Assembly (NCBI GenBank): GCA_031260845.1
Contig: JAISKR010000225.1
Location: 1 to 11,966, forward strand
Source of the DNA: Bacteroidales bacterium
Lineage (GTDB): Bacteria > Bacteroidota > Bacteroidia > Bacteroidales > UBA4181
DNA: 11,966 nt
Reading direction: 5' to 3'
Numbering within the stretch: position 1 is the first letter of the stretch; each line of letters opens with the position of its first letter. Of this stretch, positions 1-6,287 are shown piece by piece. Both the position numbers and the translations under genes were made by a program. Below the pieces are notes generated by a model. The model was not told where the DNA came from. It did no database searches and worked only from the letters and a program-made list of their open reading frames with translations.

Positions 1-353
1 CCCTCCGCCAGATGCAACAGTTTGATGTATTGCCCCTGATAGCCGTTGAACGTCACTATGCTCGCCAACGGTTGAAACACGACATTCAGTCCGCCGCGAG
101 CAGCCGCGTCAGCATCTGCACCGAAACGAAAGCCTTGATATGGAATTTCATACGTGCCCGCATCAAACCAAATGTTCAACTGTCGGTCGTCAGCGGCGGT
201 ATAAGCAGCCAACAACATTCGCAAATCATCAACATTTGCAGGGCTTGCCGCCGACGAGCCATTGCCGCCGCCGCTTACGGATACGTAATAATCTCGTGCC
301 TCTGTGTGATATGTAAAAATACAGGCAATGAAGAAACACACCAATTTTTTCAT
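1..353 (-). CDS. Secreted protein, N-terminal part, probably beta-helical (runs off left edge)
   Basis: Reading the minus strand from the ATG at 353-351 gives 117 codons open to the window edge, so the C-terminus is missing. The N-terminus is a clear Sec signal peptide: MKK, then a hydrophobic stretch LVCFFIACIF, with probable cleavage after THTEA-like residues near position 19. The mature start, DYYVSVSGGGNGSSAASP, resembles the opening strand of right-handed beta-helix (pectate-lyase-like) extracellular proteins, which often begin YYVS..G.. and then describe an array of positions. The following stretch (FDAGTYEI near residues 70-77) also fits that fold. The exact function is unknown: it could be a surface adhesin, a polysaccharide-degrading enzyme or a cell-surface repeat protein. 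No catalytic residues or C-terminal sorting signal are visible, because the window ends first. The signal peptide and open frame are seen; the fold is inferred. Confidence 0.7.
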   Translation of the reverse strand, partial: MKKLVCFFIACIFTYHTEARDYYVSVSGGGNGSSAASPANVDDLRMLLAAYTAADDRQLNIWFDAGTYEIPYQGFRFGADADAAARGGLNVVFQPLASIVTFNGYQGQYIKLLHLAE

Positions 354-463
354 GGTCTTGATTTTGTAGTAATAAAAATGACGGGGATTTTATCCCCCCT
401 CTATGAAAACCCCCGCAAAATTTATGCCATTCTTTGCTTTTGGGGATTAAAAAGGTCACATTC
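354..463 (-). promoter_or_regulatory. Intergenic region with G/C-run hairpins upstream of the secreted protein
   Basis: This 110-base gap lies between the DUF763 stop and the secreted-protein start. On the minus strand it carries four G- or C-runs in order: AATCCCC (448-442), GGGGG (414-410), GGGGGG (399-394) and ATCCCC (388-383, same pairing partner as the first run). A TAAATTTTG at 424-416 is one base longer than the Bacteroidota -7 consensus TAnnTTTG, so it is only a weak promoter candidate, and I see no good -33 element. The runs could form alternative structures. Regulatory function is inference. Confidence 0.35.
371..397 (-). terminator. Possible intrinsic terminator after the DUF763 gene
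   Basis: On the minus strand GGGGAT, a three-base AAA loop and ATCCCC make a perfect 6-bp stem (397-383), followed by GTC and then ATTTTTATT. The stem is short and the T-run begins three bases late, so termination may be partial. It lies between the DUF763 stop and the secreted-protein start, where a terminator or attenuator would be expected. Confidence 0.4.
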
Positions 464-1666
464 TCAATTGAAACGGATGTTCAATTGTATGCCATCCGGT
501 TTTTTGGCGTCGCCGAAAACCGTTTTGCCGCCGTATTGGTAAGAGGTATTGCGTTCATGCTGCACCAATTGGTCGAAATAGTCGCCGGGGGTGTAACTTT
601 TTTCCATTTCCTGCGCAATGCACGAAAGATTTTTCAACGCCTCGGATTTATCTTTGTCGCCTAATGCCGATTGGTGAATGGCTTTGTCGAATATTTCAAT
701 CGTTTCGTCATATATTTTGACAGGTACGGGAAAAGGATGCCCGTCTTTGCCGCCGTGAGCGAAGGAAAATCGGGCAGGGTCGGAAAAACGCGAGGGGGTG
801 CCGTGTATCACCTCGCTGACCAAGGTGAGCGATTGCAGGGTGCGCGGACCTACGCCTTCCAACAGCAGCAAGGATTCCATGTCGGCTATATCCGTTTCGT
901 GCGCCAATACCAATGCCGCGCCCAAGCGTTTCAGGTTGACGTCGGCAGCGGTCACTTCATGATGACGGGGCAGGATGGCGGATATTTCACGCATCAATTG
1001 GACAGGCTTTTCTTTGGTCAGTTCGAGGATGCCGGTTTTTGTGGGTGCTGCCGCTTTGTCCGTCAGGTTGAGAATCAGCCCTTGGTTGACGCCGCAGACG
1101 GATGTATGTGGCTCTTCCGTAAAGGATTGCAGGTTGGACGACAGCCAGTGATAACGTCGCGCCAACTTTTCGTTGGGGTTCATTCCTTGCTGAATCACAG
1201 CCCATTCGCCTTCGCGGCTCACCACAAAAGAATGCAGGTACAGTTGAAAACCATCCTGCACCGCCGTATTGTCCACCTTGGCGGAAAGGCGGCTGTTGCG
1301 TACCAATTCCGTGCCGTTCAGACCTGTTTTTTCGGCTACTTTCAGAAGTTCTGCCGGTGTTTGCCGCGATGATTTGCCTCGTCCGCCGCATACGTAAATG
1401 CCCAATTCCGCCGAGCGTTTGTTGATGGCTTTTTTCAGCGCATTCATCACCGAAGTGGTGACACCCGACGAATGCCAGTCCATTCCCAGCACGCAGCCTA
1501 AGGACTGAAACCAAAAAGGGTCGCTCAGCCTTTGCAACAAGGCAGAGCGACCATATTCAATGATGATGGCTTCCACGATGGCGCCCCCGAGCAGGCTCAT
1601 TCGTTCTGCCAACCAATACGGAACGGTTCCGTAGTGAAGCGGTAAATCGGCGGTTCCCCGTTTCAT
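464..1666 (-). CDS. DUF763 domain protein
   Basis: This 400-residue protein matches the DUF763 family (PF05559) across its length as I recall the family. It opens with MKRGTADLPLHYGTVPYWL and has the conserved GMDWHSSGVTT (61-71), a W-V-IQQGMN segment (156-163), and FAHGGKDGHPFPVP (302-315). The family occurs in archaea and scattered bacteria and has no established function. Residues about 265-287 (LLLLEGVGPRTLQSLTLV) resemble a helix-hairpin-helix with a G-V-G-P turn, which suggests DNA or RNA binding. That is inference. No signal peptide or membrane segment is seen, so it should be cytoplasmic. Its ATG lies 7 bases after the carbamoyltransferase stop, so it is probably co-transcribed as the last gene of the run. 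The pairing with arginine biosynthesis may have no functional meaning. Confidence 0.9.
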   Translation of the reverse strand: MKRGTADLPLHYGTVPYWLAERMSLLGGAIVEAIIIEYGRSALLQRLSDPFWFQSLGCVLGMDWHSSGVTTSVMNALKKAINKRSAELGIYVCGGRGKSSRQTPAELLKVAEKTGLNGTELVRNSRLSAKVDNTAVQDGFQLYLHSFVVSREGEWAVIQQGMNPNEKLARRYHWLSSNLQSFTEEPHTSVCGVNQGLILNLTDKAAAPTKTGILELTKEKPVQLMREISAILPRHHEVTAADVNLKRLGAALVLAHETDIADMESLLLLEGVGPRTLQSLTLVSEVIHGTPSRFSDPARFSFAHGGKDGHPFPVPVKIYDETIEIFDKAIHQSALGDKDKSEALKNLSCIAQEMEKSYTPGDYFDQLVQHERNTSYQYGGKTVFGDAKKPDGIQLNIRFN

Positions 1667-1673
1667 ACCTGCT

Positions 1674-2624
1674 TCATCCTAACGATTTCAGAATATTCAG
1701 GATGACAGTCTGCGCCGACACCACGCGGTTGGCTGCTTCTTCGATGACGATAGAATCGGGACTGTCAATCACCTCGTCGGACACTACCAAATTGCGGCGC
1801 ACCGGCAGGCAGTGCATGAATTTGGCATGGTTGGTGAGCGCCATATTTTTGGCGTTACATGTCCAAGCAAGGTCGTTGTTCAGAATTTTGCCGTACTGCG
1901 AGTATGACGACCAGTTTTTGGCATACACGAAATCGGCATTTTTGTAGGCTTTCTCGCGGTCGTACTCAATCGTGGCGCCTTTGGTGAATGAGGCGTCCAA
2001 TTCATAACCTTCGGGATGGGTTACAACCACCTCATATCCGGCTGCCACCGCCCATTCGGCAAAGGAATTGGGTACAGACTGCGGCAGAGCGCGGCAATGC
2101 GGCGCCCACGCAAGTATCACTTTCGGGCGTTCTGTTTTTTTGTATTGTTCAATGGTGATGACGTCGGCAAAGGATTGCAAGGGATGGCGCGTTGCCGATT
2201 CCATGCTCACGATGGGAACGCCCGCATATTGGATGAATTGGTTGATGACGTTTTCGGAATAGTCTGCTGCGCGGTCTTTCAGCGATGGAAACGCACGAAC
2301 GCCTATGATGTCGCAATAGCGACCAATGACGCCTGCGGCTTCCTTAATGTGTTCGGACTTGTCACCGTTCATCACCACGCCGAACTCGGTTTCAATCTTC
2401 CAACTGTCCTCGTTCACGTTGAGCACCATCGTGTTCATACCCAGATTTTGAGCCGCTTTTTGCGTGCTCAGCCTTGTGCGCAGGCTCGAATTGAAAAACA
2501 GCAAGCCCATCGTTTTATGCTTGCCGACAGTTTCGTATTGATACGGATTGTTCTTGATTTCAGCGGCTTCCTGCAAAATCTTTTTCAAATCCGTCACATC
2601 GTGTACAGAAGTAAAATGCCTCAT
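1674..2624 (-). CDS. argF': N-succinylornithine carbamoyltransferase (Bacteroides-type ArgF')
   Basis: This 316-residue enzyme should transfer the carbamoyl group from carbamoyl phosphate to an N-acylated ornithine, the Bacteroidota variant of the arginine pathway. Motifs in order: SSLRTR (46-51), which binds carbamoyl phosphate; HPLQ (147-150); and HCLP (271-274) followed by VRRN. Length and sequence closely resemble the Bacteroides fragilis enzyme as I remember it. The frame is open upstream to 2726, but I place the start at the ATG at 2624 because MRHFTSVHDVTDLK aligns with the family N-terminus. The upstream codons encode nothing family-like and overlap the previous gene. The acyl-group discriminating position, Pro90 in B. 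fragilis and Glu in acetylornithine enzymes, is Ser90 here (GDKSEHI). Succinyl specificity is therefore likely but not certain. It sits 23 bases after the small membrane-protein gene and 7 bases before DUF763. Confidence 0.93.
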   Translation of the reverse strand: MRHFTSVHDVTDLKKILQEAAEIKNNPYQYETVGKHKTMGLLFFNSSLRTRLSTQKAAQNLGMNTMVLNVNEDSWKIETEFGVVMNGDKSEHIKEAAGVIGRYCDIIGVRAFPSLKDRAADYSENVINQFIQYAGVPIVSMESATRHPLQSFADVITIEQYKKTERPKVILAWAPHCRALPQSVPNSFAEWAVAAGYEVVVTHPEGYELDASFTKGATIEYDREKAYKNADFVYAKNWSSYSQYGKILNNDLAWTCNAKNMALTNHAKFMHCLPVRRNLVVSDEVIDSPDSIVIEEAANRVVSAQTVILNILKSLG

Positions 2625-2647
2625 TTTCCTATTTTTGATTTTAAATT

Positions 2648-2947
2648 TTAAACAAAAAATTTGATACAGAGTATTATAAGAGTCCACAATAGCGTTGCGC
2701 CAATGACGCCCCGTGTGCCTTTCCAAAATTCCTTATTCAGAAAAAGATAGAATACCAACAAATTGAGAAAAACGCACAAACTGAGCAATTTGGGCAAAGT
2801 CCGGTTCAAGTTGGTATAACTCAGAAACTCACTGAAAGACAGATGCGTGAATTTGACCAAATAAATTGCGGCAAAGACAAGCAGAGGCAGCGCTACCCCC
2901 AGCGCTAAACCTATCCAAAAATTATTCCATCGACGATTCATATACAT
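2648..2947 (-). CDS. Small three-helix membrane protein, function unknown
   Basis: This 99-residue protein has three probable membrane helices: residues 10-31 (FWIGLALGVALPLLVFAAIY), 51-70 (LPKLLSLCVFLNLLVFYLFL) and about 80-98 (GVIGATLLWTLIILCIKFF). A short basic N-terminus (NRRW) suggests that end lies in the cytoplasm. The loop 32-50 is polar, and KGTRGVIGA leads into the last helix. The pattern looks like a conserved Bacteroidota family of uncharacterised inner-membrane proteins, but I cannot name it. Two starts are possible, ATG at 2947 or ATG at 2941 (MNRRW); the second would remove two residues. It lies 17 bases after the oxidoreductase gamma subunit and 23 before the carbamoyltransferase. 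Nothing in it indicates a transport or enzyme activity. Confidence 0.8.
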   Translation of the reverse strand: MYMNRRWNNFWIGLALGVALPLLVFAAIYLVKFTHLSFSEFLSYTNLNRTLPKLLSLCVFLNLLVFYLFLNKEFWKGTRGVIGATLLWTLIILCIKFFV

Positions 2948-2964
2948 TATATTAATGATTCACA

Positions 2965-3507
2965 TTATTGAATTTCTTTTACGATGCTCATTCCGGTCGA
3001 TATTGCCTGCTGATTGAGCGGTATCAGTTTGTGATGGCGTTCGGGAAGGGATTTTTTCAGTCCTGCCACTACATTTTCCTCTTTCAGGAAGGTGCGAACG
3101 TGCAAATACCCGCCTAACACTATCATATTGAAGATGCGCGGGTCTGTTTTTGAGGCTTCCACGGCGGCTTCCACGCAAAAGACACGAATGTCCTTCCTTT
3201 GGGGATGCCGGATGATGCCGATGCTGTCGTACAGCAGCAGTCCGCCCGGCTTCACCATCGGCTCAAACTTGTCCATCGACTGCTGATTGAGGATGATAGC
3301 GGTATCGAAATGGTTGAGCACCGGCGAACTGACGATGGTATCGCTCAGGATGACCGTTACATTGGCTGTTCCGCCGCGCATTTCGGGTCCATACGAGGGC
3401 ATCCAACTTACTTCCATGCCTTGCATGATGCCCGAATAAGCCAGAATTTTACCCATGGACAAGACGCCCTGTCCACCAAATCCGGCTATAATGATTTCTT
3501 CTGTCAT
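2965..3507 (-). CDS. korC: 2-oxoacid:ferredoxin oxidoreductase, gamma subunit (KorC-like)
   Basis: This 180-residue protein is the gamma subunit of a thiamine-diphosphate, ferredoxin-dependent 2-oxoacid oxidoreductase. Such complexes oxidise 2-oxoglutarate, or branched-chain 2-oxoacids, with coenzyme A to acyl-CoA and CO2, passing electrons to ferredoxin. The family signature GFGGQGVLSMGKILA begins at residue 9, and SYGPEMRGGTANVTV follows near 38-53. Both are typical of gamma domains. Length is normal. The ATG at 3507 gives MTEEIIIAGFGGQG, as expected for the family. The gene lies 16 bases after the beta-subunit gene, so the two are co-transcribed and should act together. Whether the substrate is 2-oxoglutarate (Kor) or 2-oxoisovalerate (Vor) cannot be settled from sequence alone. 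Confidence 0.9.
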   Translation of the reverse strand: MTEEIIIAGFGGQGVLSMGKILAYSGIMQGMEVSWMPSYGPEMRGGTANVTVILSDTIVSSPVLNHFDTAIILNQQSMDKFEPMVKPGGLLLYDSIGIIRHPQRKDIRVFCVEAAVEASKTDPRIFNMIVLGGYLHVRTFLKEENVVAGLKKSLPERHHKLIPLNQQAISTGMSIVKEIQ

Positions 3508-3523
3508 GATAATACTCTTCCCC

Positions 3524-4297
3524 TTAATTTTTAACTATCAACTTTCCTTCCGCTTTCAAATCGCCCAAGGGATAATACGGAAACATATTTTCCGCCATCC
3601 ATTCATTGGCTTGCAAAGGCGTCATCTTCCAACCTGAATGGCAACTTGTTACCACTTCCACCAAAGAAGCGCCTTTTTTCAGTTTTTGGCTCTCGAAAGC
3701 CGTACGAATCGCCTTTTTGGTGCGCCTTACCGCCGCCGAAGTGTGTACCGCCTGCCGCGACACGTAATATGCCCCGTCGAGGCTTGCCACAATGTCGGTG
3801 ATGCGCAGAGGGTATCCCGTTGTGGATATTTCGCGCCCCTGCGGGGTTGTGGAAGTTTTCATGCCCGGAATGGTAGTCGGCGCCATTTGTCCGCCTGTCA
3901 TTCCGTAAATCCCGTTGTTGATATAGATGATGGTGATGTTTTCGCCACGGTTGACGGCGTGTATGGTTTCACCCGTGCCGATGGCGGCAAGGTCGCCGTC
4001 GCCCTGATAGGTGAAAACGAATTTGTCGGGCATCACCCTTTTCAGTCCTGTTGCCACGCAGGGTGCGCGACCGTGCGCAGCCTGCACTACGTCTATCTTG
4101 TAGAAATCGTACAGCAGCACCGAGCATCCTACCGGCGAAATACCGATGGTTTCGCTCTGAATGCCCATTTCTTCCACTACTTCCATCACTAAGCGCACCA
4201 CAGTGCCGTGTCCGCAACCCGGACAGAAATTATAAACGGCGTCTGTCAGCAAACTGCTGGGCTGATAAACTAAATTCTTTTCGTTGATGATTTCCAT
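3524..4297 (-). CDS. korB: 2-oxoacid:ferredoxin oxidoreductase, beta subunit (KorB-like)
   Basis: This 257-residue protein is the thiamine-diphosphate-binding beta subunit. CPGCGHG (25-31) is the conserved N-terminal motif whose cysteines belong to the cofactor and cluster region in the larger family. GDGD at 99-102 with NN..YGMTGGQ (127-137) forms the Mg2+/thiamine-diphosphate site. C58 in SPVGCS is also a family cysteine. The C-terminal part (SLVEVVTSCHSGW) is typical. It should pair with the gamma subunit 16 bases downstream. Oddly, the expected alpha subunit and small ferredoxin-like delta subunit are not next to it: dsbD ends only 7 bases upstream. In Bacteroides, as I recall, the order is ferredoxin, alpha, beta, gamma. 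The missing subunits may be encoded elsewhere. Substrate (2-oxoglutarate or branched-chain 2-oxoacid) is uncertain. Confidence 0.9.
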   Translation of the reverse strand: MEIINEKNLVYQPSSLLTDAVYNFCPGCGHGTVVRLVMEVVEEMGIQSETIGISPVGCSVLLYDFYKIDVVQAAHGRAPCVATGLKRVMPDKFVFTYQGDGDLAAIGTGETIHAVNRGENITIIYINNGIYGMTGGQMAPTTIPGMKTSTTPQGREISTTGYPLRITDIVASLDGAYYVSRQAVHTSAAVRRTKKAIRTAFESQKLKKGASLVEVVTSCHSGWKMTPLQANEWMAENMFPYYPLGDLKAEGKLIVKN

Positions 4298-4304
4298 TGA
4301 TGAA

Positions 4305-6275
4305 TTATCTTTTCAAAAAATCTCTAAATTCCTCTACTTTGCCGGTGTATCCCATCGGCTTGCCTACGGTTTCGCCGTCAGGCGTGAGGATGGCGTAATA
4401 AGGAAACGCATTGGTCTGATACCGTGTTATTTCGATGTCGGTATTTTTTTGCCCCAGCGTTTTTTTCACTTTGCCGTCAAAGGCGGAAGTGAAATGTGCG
4501 GCTTCCGGCAACGGCGTGTCGTCGTCGGTGTAGAGGGCAAGTAGTATGAATTTTTCGTTCAGCAGGTTGAGCACTTCGCCGTCAGTCCAAATGTTGGCTT
4601 CCATTTCGCGGCATTTGGCACAGCCGTGTCCTTTGAAAACCATCAATACCGGCTTGTTCTGTTTTTTGGCACAGGCTATCGCCTCGTCATAGTCGAAATA
4701 GCCCTGCAAGCCAAGCGGAAAACTCAGTTTATCGCTGTATTTGGGAACGCCGCACAGTTGCGCGGGCGATATGACGGAAGCGGCAACGTTTTTTCGCGAA
4801 GTATGACTTGCTTCCGGCAGCAATGAAGAAACGGCAGGCAAAGGTTCGCCCAATAATCCGGTAAACAGGTACAGAGAGAAGGTGAAAGCCGCGATGGCAA
4901 ACAACAAGCGGACAATACCAATGCTTTTTACCTCGCTGTCATTGGCGAAACGGATTTTCCCCAGCAGATAGACGCCCATCAATGCAAAAAGCACTGTCCA
5001 GATGCACAGAAAACCGTTGCGGCTGACGATATTCCAACCAAAACTTCTGTCCACCGAAGTGAAGAAATACAAGGCAAAAGCCAGCATGATAAAGGCGAAT
5101 ACCACTTTCACGGAATTCATCCAACCGCCCGATTTGGGCATTTTTTTTAGCAATGAAGGGAAAAACGCCAAAAAGGTAAACGGAAGGGCAAAGCCCAAGC
5201 CGAAAGCAGCCATTCCAAAGATGGGTTTCACAGCCAGTCCTTGTGCTGACGCCACTAAGATAGTACCAATAAACGGACCTGTGCAGGAAAACGAAACGAC
5301 TACCAATCCCAAAGCCATGAAGAATGCGGAAATGTAACCGCCTTTATTCGCCTTTTGGTCAAGTTTATTGGCTAACGAGCCTGACAGGCTAATCTCGAAC
5401 AATCCCAAAAACCACAGGGCAAAAAAGATGAAAACGGCAGCAAAAATAAGGTTGGTCAGCCAGTGACCAACAATCTGATTGGTGAAATCGGCGCTTTTGG
5501 TCAGAGCGGCAATCACTCCAATCAAGGTAAATATCAACACAATAGACAATCCGAAAATTGTTGTTTTCGTTCGTCTTTGTTCGTTGCGCATGAAAAACGA
5601 GATGGTGAGCGGGATGACAGGATACACGCAGGGCGTGAGCACTCCAAGCAAACCGGTGGACAGCGCCAACAGGATAAACGCCCAAAGGGAATTTTCTGCA
5701 TCGACGAGCGCAGGGTTTGCTAGATTTGTCGCCGATTCATCCACTATCGCAACAATATTTTCTGCGGTATCAATTTGTTCCGGTGCAACCAATTGAATCG
5801 GCGTAGAAGCAAGCGATGGCGCAGTTTGCTGTTCGGGCGTCACCTTTGCGGCAAATTCCACCTCATTGGGCGGCAGGCAACTGTTGTCGTTGCAACACAT
5901 ATAGATGACCGAGCCTTTGACGGTAAAGGGTTTATCGGACAATGCCTTGATTTTCTGCCTGAAAACGGCTGTGTGTTTGAATTTCCCTACATTCATCTTG
6001 AAACTTTCGTCGTACTTGACTTCCGACTTGGTTACCTCTTCTGCTTCGCCCAATAACTCGTATTCCGCACTGTTCGCAAATTCAAACGAGGTAGGAATGG
6101 GACCTTCGTCGGGTATATGCAGCGCATATATCGACCAGCCGTCGTCAATGCGGGCTGTGAACAGCAAAGTCTGCTTTTCGACAGTCGTTTCCCAACGTAC
6201 AGGGTTGAAAACCTGACCGAACATTGTCGTCAATACGCCGGTGATAAGTAGGATAAAACAGATTAATTTCTTCAT
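4305..6275 (-). CDS. dsbD: Thiol:disulfide interchange protein DsbD
   Basis: This 656-residue inner-membrane protein carries electrons from cytoplasmic thioredoxin to periplasmic thiols. Domains in order: a signal peptide (1-20, MKKLICFILLITGVLTTMFG); a periplasmic alpha domain (about 21-145) with the likely redox pair C127 and C133 spaced as in E. coli DsbD, plus an extra C128; a linker rich in Ala, Pro and acidic residues (146-195); a multi-helix CcdA-like core (196-475) with redox cysteines C216 (LTPCVYP) and C331 (SFSCTGPF); and a C-terminal thioredoxin-like domain (about 525-656) with CAKC at 552-555. All expected cysteines are present, so it should be active. The extra C508 sits between core and thioredoxin domain. 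The ATG lies 12 bases after the rng stop, and the gene ends 7 bases before korB. Confidence 0.95.
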   Translation of the reverse strand: MKKLICFILLITGVLTTMFGQVFNPVRWETTVEKQTLLFTARIDDGWSIYALHIPDEGPIPTSFEFANSAEYELLGEAEEVTKSEVKYDESFKMNVGKFKHTAVFRQKIKALSDKPFTVKGSVIYMCCNDNSCLPPNEVEFAAKVTPEQQTAPSLASTPIQLVAPEQIDTAENIVAIVDESATNLANPALVDAENSLWAFILLALSTGLLGVLTPCVYPVIPLTISFFMRNEQRRTKTTIFGLSIVLIFTLIGVIAALTKSADFTNQIVGHWLTNLIFAAVFIFFALWFLGLFEISLSGSLANKLDQKANKGGYISAFFMALGLVVVSFSCTGPFIGTILVASAQGLAVKPIFGMAAFGLGFALPFTFLAFFPSLLKKMPKSGGWMNSVKVVFAFIMLAFALYFFTSVDRSFGWNIVSRNGFLCIWTVLFALMGVYLLGKIRFANDSEVKSIGIVRLLFAIAAFTFSLYLFTGLLGEPLPAVSSLLPEASHTSRKNVAASVISPAQLCGVPKYSDKLSFPLGLQGYFDYDEAIACAKKQNKPVLMVFKGHGCAKCREMEANIWTDGEVLNLLNEKFILLALYTDDDTPLPEAAHFTSAFDGKVKKTLGQKNTDIEITRYQTNAFPYYAILTPDGETVGKPMGYTGKVEEFRDFLKR

Positions 6276-6287
6276 TTCAGTAAAAAA

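Noticed and set aside
12..542. A 176-codon plus-strand open frame at the left edge
   Set aside because: It lies opposite the signal-peptide gene and crosses the hairpin region and the end of DUF763; the composition is not protein-like.
671..1372. A 233-codon plus-strand open frame
   Set aside because: It is a shadow opposite DUF763 with no motif.
2625..2726. Longer N-terminus for the carbamoyltransferase
   Set aside because: The open frame extends upstream but overlaps the membrane-protein gene and has no family similarity before the ATG at 2624.
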